Source: Lactobacillus johnsonii (lineage in GTDB: Bacteria; Bacillota; Bacilli; Lactobacillales; Lactobacillaceae). From it: a stretch of 64,000 nt of DNA. The notes below the pieces were generated by a model that had not been told where the DNA came from, did no database searches, and saw only the letters and a program-made list of their open reading frames with translations. The position numbers and the translations under genes are program-made. Below, piece after piece: positions 28,509-38,796 of the stretch (within the stretch, counting starts at the first letter, position 1; each line of letters begins with the position of its first letter). Location of the stretch: assembly GCF_014058685.1 (NCBI RefSeq), contig NZ_CP059055.1, forward strand, positions 1,887,417 to 1,951,416, in the 5' to 3' direction.

Positions 28509-31500
28509 CTACTTTTTATTCTTTATTCTCAGTACTGTTCCTAAACTAGCAAATAAGGCAGTTATTCCTGTAACTAGTAATCCAAAGAATGTTTCTCTTT
28601 CTCCAGTCTTAGGTAATTCTTTATTATTGCTACTCTTAGTACTTCGAGTTGAACTATTTGTAGTATTTTGAGCTTTATTGCTATTTTTATGAGTTGGCAC
28701 CTTATTATCAGCATTCTTCTTTGAAGATTCTTGAGCACTTCTTGCAACTTGATGCTTTTTCCCTACTAATGTGCTGCTCTCTTTATCAGATACAGATTCA
28801 GCATCTTGTTTCTTTTCTTCTGGTTCTTTCACTTCATCTTTAGACGTTGATGCAGAATGAGATTCAGATTTTTTAGCTCTTTGTTCATTCTTAGACAATT
28901 CTGCCTGATGTTCCACTTGGGATGGAGCATCTGCAGGCATTTGCCCCTTCTTTTCTACTGAAGTTCCAGTTCCTTTATCAGATACAGAGTGAGCATCTTG
29001 TTTCTTTTCTTCCGCTTCTTTCACTTCATCTTTAGATGCCGATACAGAATGAGATTCAGATTTTTTAGCTTCTTCTTGTTCATTCTTAGATAATTCTGCC
29101 TGATGTTCTACTTGTGATAGAGCATCTGCAGGCGTTTGCCCCTTCTTCTCTACTGAAGTTCCAGTTCCTTTATCAGATACAGAGTGAGCATCTTGTTTCT
29201 TTTCTTCTGGTTCTTTCACTTCATCTTTAGACGTTGATACAGAACTAGATTCAGATTTTTTAGCTTCTTCTTGTTCAGTCTGCTTCTTCTCAGGAGTTAC
29301 AACTGGTTGTTCAACCTTAGGCAATTCCACTTGATGTTCTACCTGTGTTAAAACACCTGTAGCAGTTTCAAGTACTTTTTCTGCTTTTTCTAAGCTGCTT
29401 GCAGATGCATTTTTATCATTTAAAACATCCCGGACACCATTCAATATTTCTTTGAATTTATCTTGCGATTCTGGCGTATATCCGTCTAAGTTTACATTGG
29501 CATTCTTATTAACCTCTTGTTCTAATGCCTCTCTAGCTTTATCAACTTCTTGAGCATCAGATTCAGCAGGCTTATTTTCTTCTTTCTTAACTAAGCCTTT
29601 TTCTGCTTCAACAAGACTATCTTTTGCTTTATTAACCTCGTCTGCTTGTGCATCTTTTGAATCGAGTACTCCTTCTGCAGTCTTTTCAGCATTATCCTTC
29701 ACTTTAGCAGAATCATCAGTATACTGAGATTTATCTTCATCTTTATGCTTATTAAGTTCTTCTCTTAATTGTTCTTTAGCTGTTTCAACATCTTTATTTG
29801 ATTCTGTTTTTTCAACTAAATCTTTCTCAGCTTGAGATAAACTATCAAGTGCTTCTTGAACTTGAGCTTTATTAGCATCTTTATTAGTCAAAACCTGATT
29901 TACTTTCTTCAGTGCATTACTCAAGTTTTCTGCACTCTCAGAAGTATACTTCGTGGTATCCAAATGACTAAGTTTGTCTGCCTTTTCTTTTAAAGCATTC
30001 TTTGCAGCAAGGACTTCCTGGGTATCTTTATTTTCCTTTGGTGTATCTTCTTGCTGAGTTGTTTTTTCTGGAGATACTTGCTTTTCCTTAAGAGATTTCG
30101 TTGCATTAACGATAGAATCTATCGCATCTTGAACATCAGTTGAATTTGCATCTTTATTAGCTAAAACTACTTTAGCTTCATCAAGAGCTTTAGTTACTTT
30201 TTCTACTGAATCATCAGTATATTTATCCTTATCGAATTTTTCACCAGCCTTAACTGTCTCTTCCAATTTTTCTTTAAGTGCGTTTACTTGTGAGTCTTTA
30301 TCTTCTACTTTGTCTTTATCTTTATTTTGATCTACAGGCTTTTCAACCAAATTCTTAATTGCTTCTTCTAGTTGTTCGCTTGCCTGCTTCAATTCTTGGA
30401 GAGTAGCATTCTTATCTTTCAACGCTTTACTTGCTTCTTGGCGAGCTTGAGCTAATTTTTTAGCTGATTCATGTGTGTACTTACCTGTATTTCCTAAAGC
30501 ACGTGCTTGATCAAGCTCCTTTCTTAAATCTTTTCTTGCTTGTGCAACGCTTTTATCTACAGTACTCTCTTCTTTTCCAATAGTTTTGACATCATACTCA
30601 ACTACTTCGGATTCATTACCGTATTTATCTACAGTCTTAAATAGAAGCTTGCCATTATTTTTGACAGTTACACCATCTTCTGGAAGAACATTGTATTTAT
30701 TTCCATTATCAGTACTGTATAAAACGTTGCCATCTTTAGCCTTTCCAGTTACAGTTACTGATTTTTTATCTGACGCTGTTGTAGCAGTAATTTGCGGTGA
30801 GGCCAATTTCTGAGCTTTCTTATAGTACACAACTAAAGTTTGGACTTCACTGCGGTTATCATTGTTGTCGACTACTACAACATTAAAAGTATTTTTGCCT
30901 TCTTTAAGTTTAACAGAATGGCTAAAGCTCTTCTTCAGATTCTTATTACCGTTGTAATCAACATCATCCCAATTTGCATCAACATTATTATCATTTATGA
31001 GCAAACTATAATATGGATAATCATCACTAATTGTACCTTGAAGCTTAAATTCTTCTTTATTTGTATAAACAGGTACATAACCTGATTGATCCTTCTCTTG
31101 GTTAAGGGTTAATTCTGGATTATTTGAATCTACGTAGAATGTTAAGCGTTCTTGAACAGTATCATTAACAGTAGTATCACCAATTAAAACTGGGAAAACT
31201 TTAGCTCCATGCTTACCAAGATCAAGTACTAGTTTAAATGTTCCATCTGCTTTAACTTTAACTGTATGATCACCAATTCTAACAGTAGTAGTTGGGCGAT
31301 TTACTTTTCCAGTTAAAGTTAACTTACCAGTCTTAGGATCGTAGTTTTCGGTCTCGGTATTAACGCTAGTTGTTCCAAACTTAATTCCATTATCAAAGGT
31401 AACATCCTTTGCGGAAACAACAGTCTTACCACGATCACTTGACTTAACAATTTGCTTAACAGATGAACTATTCCCATCTTTGTCAGTAAGAACAATATTC

Positions 31501-34500
31501 ATTGTATTTTCGCCGTAGCTTACTGGAACTTTAACTTTAAAGGTGTGTTCCTTAGTTGGTTTAGCACTATAAGTCTTACCTGCAACTTTTACAGCAACTT
31601 TATCAGTATCATCACTAACTTTTCCTGATACTTCTACTGTGTCTTCAGAAGTTTGACTTAGTTTAGCTTCTTCATTTCCAGTATATGTTTCTTGATCATC
31701 TACTTTAAGACTTTCAAGTTTTGGTGGAACAAGACTAACATTAATACGTTTTTGAGTAATTAGTGTTTCATGTTCTTCATCAGCATAGAATTTAACATTG
31801 GTGTCATAGTCACTTACTGATAATGGCAACTTAGTAACAAACCGTTCACTAGCTTCATCATAACTTATGTTAAGATCGTGTTCTTTTCCATCTTTATCTG
31901 TATATGTACCATATACTTTCTCGGGATATGTACCTGAAATAGTATATGAATCATCAGTCATATCATAACCATCGCTTACCGTTGTGATCTTTTGCGGCAA
32001 GTTATTATCAATAATTAGTCCAAAGTTAATTTCACCTGGTTTATTTGATGTCCCTGAATTAGTACCAGCGTTAGTAGCATTATCAAATACAGCAATAGCT
32101 AAATCATTTTTTCCAGCCCTAAGAGTTTTAACTTGCTCATCGCTAAGTGGAACTTCAATCTTTTGATAACCATCACTAGATGAACCAACAATATCATATG
32201 CGACACTTCTATTAAGTTCTCCATTTACATAAGTATTTGCTTGTCCATTTAATCCACTGAAGTTATCTTTCGCTTCTGCTTTAAGAACATACGATACTTT
32301 TCCAGTTTGATCCTTATGTGATCCTAATTTCAAGTTTTTAACTTCTGGTTTCACACTATCAACTTTAACTTTAATATCATAATGTTGCTGCTTCTTAGTA
32401 CCATCAACCGTACCAGTCACGCGATAAGTATAAGTTCCATCTGGTACTTTTTCGGTCTTATTTGTTTGTTGATTGAAATATGTACCATCCCAAGCAGGTG
32501 CATAATTAAACTTAGCATATCTTTGACTACTTGCTGCCCAATATGACTTAGTAACATGTGCCAATGAAACTAGCGTATTAATTACTTCACCATCTTGATT
32601 TAAGATTTCAGTCTTAACATCATTAGCATTTCTAAACAAGAAGTATTGTGGTCTCACCCACGATACAGATGCTCCATCTGCTGTAGATAAAGCAATTGCA
32701 TCTGGATCAACTCTATAATTTCCATCTTCATCTTGGTTTAAGCCGGCATAACCAACTGCTCCATTTTTATTTCCTGCAGTCACAATAGTTCCGAGGTTAT
32801 TATTTCCTGGGTTAAATGCTAATCCGTTTAAACCATCAAAAATAGCAGGTGCAGCCCAATCACCAAAGAATCCCATGTATGGAATCTTTAAATGTGAGTT
32901 ATCGGACCCAGTAAATGCCATAAATCCTTCTACATATTGATTTTCTTTAAAGTTATCAGGTAATGATAAGTTAATAGTTACTTCTTTAGTAGAGTTTGCT
33001 GGAACAACTATCTTTTCACTTGGTGTAAGTGAAGCACCATCAATCTTCTTTTCGAATAAGACACCTGTTTTTGGATCTGTTTCTGAAGTATATACATCAG
33101 AAAACTTACCGTTCTCATTTAAACCATATTCAATGTCTTTATTGGTCCGATTTGTAAATTTAATAGTAAATTGATGTTGGCGATCCTGGAAATCTTTCAA
33201 TTCAACACCAGGATAACCATTACTTCCACTAACAGTTGAAGGATTATGCAAAATAGCATTAATTGCAGCCTCTACATTGACTAAGCCGGCTCCCTGTCTA
33301 CGAGGTGATTCAATAACTGAGCCATGATCAACGTCAACTTCAATATTAGCAGTATTCATCTGAATATTTTTTATTAAAGCTGCACGTTCACTTCCAGACA
33401 TCTTTTGGTATGTTTCATAAAACTTACCTGTCTTATCATTCATAGCTTGTACAAGTAAAGCTTGTGATCCAGCAATAAATGGTGAAGCCATTGATGTACC
33501 TGACATATTGATATAACCATTATTATTTTGGAGAGACCAAATATTTCCTCCGGGAGCTGTAATATCAGGCTTAAATGATAGATCAGATACTGGTCCATAA
33601 GACGTAAAGCTAGACATTAAATCTTCTTCACGAATAACATTGTTTAATGGTTGAACTTCAACGTTTACTCGTAATAATTCATCTGGATGAGCTTCAACAT
33701 AAGCAACAAGCTTATTACCATCGTCAGTTGATAAACCAGCTGTAGGAAAACCTTCATTGTATAAAACTGACGTTAATGGCGTATTTCCTCCAGCATTATT
33801 TACAATAATAAGTCCTGCGGCGCCAGCTGCTTGGGCATATTTTTGTTTATCAGTGAATGTAATTTCACCTCGCGAAACAACTGCAATTTTTCCTTTTACA
33901 TCAGCTGTATATTGACTAGGAGTTCCCATTCCTAGTTTTCCAGATGCATCTTTTACAATATAGAATTTTTTACTATCGAAAGCATCGTGAGATGTATTTG
34001 GAGAAAGTTGCGTTACACTTGGTCCAAATATCTTTTTGCCATCAGCAGTAGAAACAGTCATCCCATCGGTAGTAACCTTAGTATTTTCAGCAGATGCAAC
34101 AGTTGTAGCACTTCTACTAGTACCAGGGCTTCCGATAGTTTCCATATCAGGATTACCATAAAAGTCTTTATTAACTCCCTCTTGATTAGAGGTTGAAGTT
34201 CCAGAGTTTCCGGCTGAAATTACGGCTGCTGTTCCATGCTTAACAGCTTTTTCTACAGCCGCGATTTCTGGATCATCCTCAGTTTGTTCACCAGATACAG
34301 ATCCTAATGACATATTAAGGACGTCTGCTCCCAATTTAGCTGAGTCATCAACTGCTCCGATTACGCTTGTTGAATCGGTTGTGGAGGAACTATCTGAATT
34401 AGAAAAAGCCTTCATCGCAAGTAATTGTGCTTCAGGCGCAACTCCAACTACTGAGCTTGCTGAATTCTTCCCAGTACCATTAGCAGCAACAATTCCCGCA

Positions 34501-35330
34501 ACGTGCATCCCATGTTGTTCCTTTGGATCATCATCCGTAATAATATCGTTATTATCTGAATAATTATGTCCAAATGGAACTTTACTGGTAAAGTAGCGTC
34601 CATATCCACTATTTTCAGTAAATCCATCAATATCCTTAGCAGTCAATTTAACCTTAGATTCATCACTTAATCGTAAATCTTTATGGTTTGGATCAATTCC
34701 CGTATCAATAATTGAAACAACTGTTCCTTCACCCTTATATTGATAGTTTGACCAAACCGTCGAAACATTAGCCATGTTATTTGCTGAGGTATCGGCTGCA
34801 AAATATACCTTAGCTAAAGTAACTGATTTTACACCTTTAATCTCTCTTAATTTTTTAATATCTCCAACTTTTGCTTTTGTTGCAAAACCATTAACTACAT
34901 ACCCATAACTTTTATCAATGGCTTGATTCGTAATTTTTTGAACTTCATCCTTAATTCCAGATTGAGCAGCAATTACTTTATTCGATGCTTGCTCAATTTC
35001 GGCTCTACTTGCTGTTTGTGAATCAATTGATCCATTTTCAGAAGCTGGTAGAGCCTCGAGTTGGACAATCACATCTACATAGACCTCTTGCTGTTCCTCG
35101 GGTGTTAATCGTTCAAAATTAACACCTTGAGCGGCAAGTTGGGCCTCAACAGCTTGTCTCGAGAGAGCTGTCGTAGAATGTTCTACAGCTGTCTTAGATT
35201 TTTTAACGCTGTTAGTTTGGCTTTCTACACTTGCCTTTACAATTTGTTCTCCTCCACCTAGTATTTGACCACTAGTTATAAGAGCTGTACTGAGTAATAA
35301 CCAAGTATATTTTTCTCTTTTCTTTTTCAT
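28509..35330 (-). CDS. prtP: Cell-envelope subtilisin-like proteinase (lactocepin family), LPXTG-anchored
   Basis: 2273 residues. Signal peptide (1-35), propeptide, then an S8 domain with catalytic Asp in SIIDTGIDPN (about 209), His in EQHGMHVAG (about 273), and Ser in NMSGTSMASP (about 605). A PA insert (KGKIAVVSRGEITF, about 490-560) sits between His and Ser. Fn3-like A/B domains follow, then about five FIVAR-like helical repeats (about 1585-2000), charged 64-residue repeats, and LPKTG plus helix and RIKNKK. AAGGAGG precedes the ATG. Lactocepins degrade casein and host proteins. Divergent from the PrtM-like gene, as in lactococcal prtP-prtM. The FIVAR spacer is longer than in PrtP. Confidence 0.93.
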   Translation of the reverse strand: MKKKREKYTWLLLSTALITSGQILGGGEQIVKASVESQTNSVKKSKTAVEHSTTALSRQAVEAQLAAQGVNFERLTPEEQQEVYVDVIVQLEALPASENGSIDSQTASRAEIEQASNKVIAAQSGIKDEVQKITNQAIDKSYGYVVNGFATKAKVGDIKKLREIKGVKSVTLAKVYFAADTSANNMANVSTVWSNYQYKGEGTVVSIIDTGIDPNHKDLRLSDESKVKLTAKDIDGFTENSGYGRYFTSKVPFGHNYSDNNDIITDDDPKEQHGMHVAGIVAANGTGKNSASSVVGVAPEAQLLAMKAFSNSDSSSTTDSTSVIGAVDDSAKLGADVLNMSLGSVSGEQTEDDPEIAAVEKAVKHGTAAVISAGNSGTSTSNQEGVNKDFYGNPDMETIGSPGTSRSATTVASAENTKVTTDGMTVSTADGKKIFGPSVTQLSPNTSHDAFDSKKFYIVKDASGKLGMGTPSQYTADVKGKIAVVSRGEITFTDKQKYAQAAGAAGLIIVNNAGGNTPLTSVLYNEGFPTAGLSTDDGNKLVAYVEAHPDELLRVNVEVQPLNNVIREEDLMSSFTSYGPVSDLSFKPDITAPGGNIWSLQNNNGYINMSGTSMASPFIAGSQALLVQAMNDKTGKFYETYQKMSGSERAALIKNIQMNTANIEVDVDHGSVIESPRRQGAGLVNVEAAINAILHNPSTVSGSNGYPGVELKDFQDRQHQFTIKFTNRTNKDIEYGLNENGKFSDVYTSETDPKTGVLFEKKIDGASLTPSEKIVVPANSTKEVTINLSLPDNFKENQYVEGFMAFTGSDNSHLKIPYMGFFGDWAAPAIFDGLNGLAFNPGNNNLGTIVTAGNKNGAVGYAGLNQDEDGNYRVDPDAIALSTADGASVSWVRPQYFLFRNANDVKTEILNQDGEVINTLVSLAHVTKSYWAASSQRYAKFNYAPAWDGTYFNQQTNKTEKVPDGTYTYRVTGTVDGTKKQQHYDIKVKVDSVKPEVKNLKLGSHKDQTGKVSYVLKAEAKDNFSGLNGQANTYVNGELNRSVAYDIVGSSSDGYQKIEVPLSDEQVKTLRAGKNDLAIAVFDNATNAGTNSGTSNKPGEINFGLIIDNNLPQKITTVSDGYDMTDDSYTISGTYPEKVYGTYTDKDGKEHDLNISYDEASERFVTKLPLSVSDYDTNVKFYADEEHETLITQKRINVSLVPPKLESLKVDDQETYTGNEEAKLSQTSEDTVEVSGKVSDDTDKVAVKVAGKTYSAKPTKEHTFKVKVPVSYGENTMNIVLTDKDGNSSSVKQIVKSSDRGKTVVSAKDVTFDNGIKFGTTSVNTETENYDPKTGKLTLTGKVNRPTTTVRIGDHTVKVKADGTFKLVLDLGKHGAKVFPVLIGDTTVNDTVQERLTFYVDSNNPELTLNQEKDQSGYVPVYTNKEEFKLQGTISDDYPYYSLLINDNNVDANWDDVDYNGNKNLKKSFSHSVKLKEGKNTFNVVVVDNNDNRSEVQTLVVYYKKAQKLASPQITATTASDKKSVTVTGKAKDGNVLYSTDNGNKYNVLPEDGVTVKNNGKLLFKTVDKYGNESEVVEYDVKTIGKEESTVDKSVAQARKDLRKELDQARALGNTGKYTHESAKKLAQARQEASKALKDKNATLQELKQASEQLEEAIKNLVEKPVDQNKDKDKVEDKDSQVNALKEKLEETVKAGEKFDKDKYTDDSVEKVTKALDEAKVVLANKDANSTDVQDAIDSIVNATKSLKEKQVSPEKTTQQEDTPKENKDTQEVLAAKNALKEKADKLSHLDTTKYTSESAENLSNALKKVNQVLTNKDANKAQVQEALDSLSQAEKDLVEKTESNKDVETAKEQLREELNKHKDEDKSQYTDDSAKVKDNAEKTAEGVLDSKDAQADEVNKAKDSLVEAEKGLVKKEENKPAESDAQEVDKAREALEQEVNKNANVNLDGYTPESQDKFKEILNGVRDVLNDKNASASSLEKAEKVLETATGVLTQVEHQVELPKVEQPVVTPEKKQTEQEEAKKSESSSVSTSKDEVKEPEEKKQDAHSVSDKGTGTSVEKKGQTPADALSQVEHQAELSKNEQEEAKKSESHSVSASKDEVKEAEEKKQDAHSVSDKGTGTSVEKKGQMPADAPSQVEHQAELSKNEQRAKKSESHSASTSKDEVKEPEEKKQDAESVSDKESSTLVGKKHQVARSAQESSKKNADNKVPTHKNSNKAQNTTNSSTRSTKSSNNKELPKTGERETFFGLLVTGITALFASLGTVLRIKNKK
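28770..29320 (-). repeat. Three charged ~64-residue repeats in the proteinase stalk
   Basis: Units of about 64 codons share KDEVKE-EEKKQDA-SVSDK and KKGQ-PADA-SQVEHQAELSK segments; the DNA copies are nearly identical. They lie just before the LPKTG anchor and likely act as a wall-spanning spacer, prone to copy-number change. Confidence 0.85.
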
Positions 35331-35585
35331 TTAAATCCTCCTTAAAGAATTGATTAACTGACCCTTGTAACTAACTTATAATAAAATAAGAATATATTTA
35401 ATTTGATATATTTTTATTTTAATATTATATCCAATTTATATTAAAGTTCAATGCTTTTTTATACAAAAAATAACTATCAAATGTACAGCATTTACTACTT
35501 TCTTCCAAATCGTACTAATAATGTAGCAAAAAATTAACATTGATTTACAAATAAATAACTGTTTAAATTATTAAATAAATATTAG

Positions 35586-35591
35586 TATAAT
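35586..35591 (+). promoter_or_regulatory. -10 box of the PrtM-like gene
   Basis: TATAAT in the AT-rich 286-base divergent region between the proteinase and the foldase genes, 26 bases before the start codon; the -35 element is weak. The rest of 35331-35616 shows no gene. Confidence 0.5.
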
Positions 35592-35616
35592 GAAAGTTTT
35601 TCCATTGGAGGTTTAT

Positions 35617-36513
35617 ATGAAAAGAATAATTAAAGTTGGTGCTTTAGCAGCAAGTAGCTTTTCTTTATTATTTTTAGCTGGTTGCTCTTCAAATAATAAA
35701 GAAGTTGCACAATATGGCGATAAAAAAATATCGCAGGAGCAATTTTATCAGGAACTAAAGAGCTCTCCGACTAGCAAAACAATTCTAGCTAATATGTTGA
35801 TCTACAGAGCTCTTAAAGAAGCGTACGGCAGTAAGCTTAACAAAGATCAGGTAGAAGCCGACTATAATAGTTACAAAAAAAGATATGGTTCTCAATTTGA
35901 TTCTTTTTTAAAAGAAAACTCCTATACAAAAAAATCTTTTAAACAAATGATTGAATTAAATCATCTAAGTAAAATCGCTTTAAAAAAACAGATGAAGCCA
36001 ACGACTTCCCAATTAAAAGAAGAATGGAAAGATTATCAACCAAAGATCACAGTTCAGCATATTTCAACTACTAGCCGCGATACAGCAAATATAGTTATTG
36101 AGAAACTTAATAATGGTGAAAGCTTTGCTAGTTTAGCTAGCAAGTATTCTGTCGATAGTCTAACCAGTTCCAATGGTGGAAAATTGCCTGCTTTTGATAT
36201 GCAAAATAGACGATACGACTCTACTTTCAAAAAGGGCGCCTATAAATTAAAAAATGATGAATATACCAAAGAACCTATCAAAGTTACAAATGGTTATGAA
36301 GTCATTAAAATGATTAATCATCCTAAAAAGGGTAATTTTGCTGATAAGCAAAAAGAATTAACTGAAGCAATTTATAATAAATGGGCTAGCAACTCTAGAA
36401 TTATGAATAATGTTATCAGTCAAGTATTAAAAGAACAGCACGTATCAATTAAAGACAAAGATTTAAAATCAGCTCTTGATATGTATAAAGGTTCCAATAA
36501 AGCAAATTTTTAA
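35617..36513 (+). CDS. prtM: PrsA/PrtM-type foldase lipoprotein
   Basis: 298 residues from the ATG at 35617 (GGAGG five bases before). Signal peptide with lipobox LAGC (Cys about 23), N-terminal SurA-like helical part ([15 protein letters not shown]), parvulin-type PPIase domain at about 140-235 ([33 protein letters not shown]), and a C-terminal helix region. Acts outside the membrane to fold exported proteins. Being divergent from the proteinase it is probably the maturation factor PrtM; a general PrsA role is also possible, and both names describe one family. Confidence 0.88.
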   Translation: MKRIIKVGALAASSFSLLFLAGCSSNNKEVAQYGDKKISQEQFYQELKSSPTSKTILANMLIYRALKEAYGSKLNKDQVEADYNSYKKRYGSQFDSFLKENSYTKKSFKQMIELNHLSKIALKKQMKPTTSQLKEEWKDYQPKITVQHISTTSRDTANIVIEKLNNGESFASLASKYSVDSLTSSNGGKLPAFDMQNRRYDSTFKKGAYKLKNDEYTKEPIKVTNGYEVIKMINHPKKGNFADKQKELTEAIYNKWASNSRIMNNVISQVLKEQHVSIKDKDLKSALDMYKGSNKANF

Positions 36514-36537
36514 ATACTAAGAATTAATAATATATAG

Positions 36538-36591
36538 AAAAAACTCTATTAAATTTTGGTGTTAATAAGCCTCGATTTAATAGAGTTTTTA
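36538..36591 (+). terminator. Terminator of the PrtM-like gene
   Basis: AAACTCTATTAAAT (36541-36554) and complement (36575-36588), followed by TTT. Confidence 0.8.
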
Positions 36592-36615
36592 ATTTGAATT
36601 AAGATTTTTAAAGGA

Positions 36616-36768
36616 TTAGGCGCTAAATTGCTGAAATGCAATTTTAGTAGAACCAGTAAATGAGTTATTCCCGTAATCAACGGAAATTATTGGTAAGCCC
36701 TTATAGAAAGTCTTTTCACATTTCGCTCTCAAATTAAGCAAGATTTTGTGTATTTTAAATTCAATCAT
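36616..36768 (-). other. Possible 50-residue ORF or gene remnant
   Basis: The 480-base gap 36592-37071 has no recognised gene. On the minus strand an ATG-started frame codes 50 residues ending GNNSFTGSTKIAFQQFSA. Composition looks protein-like but there is no Shine-Dalgarno and no family I know; it may be a decayed 3' end of a longer gene. The remainder (36770-37010) shows no coding signal to me. Confidence 0.3.
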
Positions 36769-37012
36769 TAATTAAGGCAAACTCTATATCCTATGAAATG
36801 AGTCAACTATAGATCCAATTAAAGGCTTCCCTTTACCAATTGTCTATTAGACTTTTTCTACTTCAATCTTATTAATAGAGTATAGTTTCAAACTCATCGG
36901 TACGTTAATTTTAGGAAATTTCATCTTACTGCATTTTTATTTAAGTTATTTTTGTTATATAGGCAGCCTTAGACTATAGTTATTTTAATTACTACTTTGC
37001 TGCTTTAAAGTA

Positions 37013-37043
37013 CAAAAAACCGAGACCCATTTCTGAATCTCGG
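37013..37043 (-). terminator. Terminator of the antiporter gene
   Basis: On the minus strand CCGAGA / TCTCGG hairpin followed by TTTTTT. Confidence 0.82.
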
Positions 37044-37071
37044 AAGTAATAGTTTATTTTAAATATCTAAT

Positions 37072-38553
37072 TTATTCTTTAATCTCAACCATCATTTCTT
37101 CTTCACGTTTTTGTTCAATCTTACGAAGCCATGGTAAAACGAAACCTAAACCAAATAATACGACAACTGTAATAATGTTCATCCATAATTGGTGAGTAAA
37201 TGCCTTAGTACCAACAGCTACGTTTTGAGGAATAAATCCTAAAGTAGCACAGACAAAGGTAAATAGTAAACACCAAGAACCAACTGTTAACGCACCAGCC
37301 TTATTCTTAATGAAGACATAGCTTGAGTGGTATTTTTCTTGGTGCATTCTCATTGCAACAAAGGCAAAGAATACCCAACAAGTCTTGTATGGTGAGATAA
37401 TTCCGTTTACGTTTAATAGCCAGTTATAAATGGTATTGATATTAGGTAAAGTTCCAGTTAATAAGAGCAAGAACAAACTAAGTCCAACAGTAAAGGTGTA
37501 ACTGTGAATTGGACGGCCATTCTTGTTCTTCTTGGTCAACCATTTTGGCATGAATTTTTCGCCAACATCTCCGGCAAATACACGACTTGACGCATCTAAT
37601 AATACGGCAAGTTGAGCCATCATAAAGATTGCTTGTACAACGGCGAAAATATACATCAATACCTTACCCATTCCTAAACTTTCACCTAAAAGTTGGAAAG
37701 CATAGTAAGGACCGTTCATCTTAAAGTCGTGTGGAATCTTGTGAGCGTTGAAGAACATTGCTAAAGCTAAGGTTCCAAAAATAGTCAAGAATCCTGTCAT
37801 AATTGCAAGCATCCACATTGCTTTAGGAAAATCGCGCTTAGAATTCTTCATTTGTTGAACATATGGTGCAGCTAATTCTGCACCTGACATTGCAAAGATT
37901 AAAAGACCAGTAGTTGAGAAGTAGTTCAAACTAAATGATGGTTTAAATGCTCCCCAGTTAAATGGTTGAGTTGCAATATGGTGACCATGCATTACTGACC
38001 ATGCAGCTAAGAGCACGAATAACATGGACATAATAAACATTGCTCCCCCACCAATTAAGGAAAGGATTTCTAACGAGTTACGTAATTTATTTTCTAATAA
38101 AATAAAGACCAAAATGATTACAAAAGTCAAAATTCCGAACCAGAAAGTTGACATCTTCTTGTCTAAGCTGTTGTTACCAAAGATTATCCAACTGAAAGAA
38201 ACGATAACTGAGTTTGACACGTCAACGATATATGGCACACTCTGAACCCAATACATCCATGAAGTCCAATATCCTAAAGTATCATTTGTACTTCTTCTTA
38301 CCCAGGAAGCAAGTCCTCCATCTTGATTATCAAAAGTCAAACTCATTTGACTACTGATTAATGCGTAAGGAATAACATAAGTAAATAGCAGAAAAATCCA
38401 AGAAATTACAACTGAAAGACCTTGGTTTTGAAATGGATAGAAGATATTTTCAAAACTAATAATCGTTACAAAGTCAATCAGCGCAATAACTGGCCAACTC
38501 ATATAATGTTTTTTATTCGGTTCTAAATCATTAAAGACATCTAGTTTATCCAA
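37072..38553 (-). CDS. APC-family amino acid antiporter (probable ornithine/putrescine exchanger)
   Basis: 493 residues, 12 predicted membrane helices, of the APC superfamily (branch that includes the glutamate:GABA exchangers). Conserved N-terminal segment SWPVIALIDFVTIISFENI and the AMSGAELAAPYV helix. Start is a TTG at 38553 with GGGGGAA upstream; no better in-frame start exists. Divergent from the ornithine decarboxylase gene with an intergenic region full of inverted repeats, so an exchanger of ornithine for putrescine is the simplest reading. Such pairs consume protons and give acid resistance. Substrate is inferred from context only. Confidence 0.8.
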   Translation of the reverse strand: MDKLDVFNDLEPNKKHYMSWPVIALIDFVTIISFENIFYPFQNQGLSVVISWIFLLFTYVIPYALISSQMSLTFDNQDGGLASWVRRSTNDTLGYWTSWMYWVQSVPYIVDVSNSVIVSFSWIIFGNNSLDKKMSTFWFGILTFVIILVFILLENKLRNSLEILSLIGGGAMFIMSMLFVLLAAWSVMHGHHIATQPFNWGAFKPSFSLNYFSTTGLLIFAMSGAELAAPYVQQMKNSKRDFPKAMWMLAIMTGFLTIFGTLALAMFFNAHKIPHDFKMNGPYYAFQLLGESLGMGKVLMYIFAVVQAIFMMAQLAVLLDASSRVFAGDVGEKFMPKWLTKKNKNGRPIHSYTFTVGLSLFLLLLTGTLPNINTIYNWLLNVNGIISPYKTCWVFFAFVAMRMHQEKYHSSYVFIKNKAGALTVGSWCLLFTFVCATLGFIPQNVAVGTKAFTHQLWMNIITVVVLFGLGFVLPWLRKIEQKREEEMMVEIKE

Positions 38554-38589
38554 TTTTTAAATTCCCCCAAAATTAAAATATTTATCTAA

Positions 38590-38618
38590 ATCCTATCTTC
38601 TAAGTTTGGAGGTTTCAA
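38590..38618 (-). promoter_or_regulatory. Antiporter promoter
   Basis: TTGAAA (38613-38618, minus) and TAGGAT (38590-38595), 17 bases apart, facing the antiporter gene. Confidence 0.55.
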
Positions 38619-38645
38619 AACTATCATTAAAGTATTTGAATTCAC

Positions 38646-38757
38646 TTGTAGAAATCCTTTATAAATCGCTATAATTTATGCCGTAGTAGTCTTGCAAATA
38701 AAATTTTGTACAAAAACGTCCGCACAAAATTATAAAGATTTCTAAAATTTTTGCAAG
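38646..38757 (+). promoter_or_regulatory. Decarboxylase promoter and nested inverted repeats
   Basis: TTGTAG (38646-38651), 18 bases, TATAAT (38670-38675). Downstream lie two nested inverted repeats: CTTGCAAA (38691-38698) with TTTGCAAG (38750-38757), and inside them AATTTTGT (38702-38709) with ACAAAATT (38724-38731). Likely operator DNA or a folded leader controlling the divergent acid-stress pair. Confidence 0.55.
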
Positions 38758-38796
38758 TCTATTTTAGAAAATATAGTAGGAAAACAAGGTGATTAA

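Noticed and set aside
33987..34196. Small plus-strand frames within the proteinase gene
   Set aside because: Shadows of the minus-strand coding sequence without ribosome sites.
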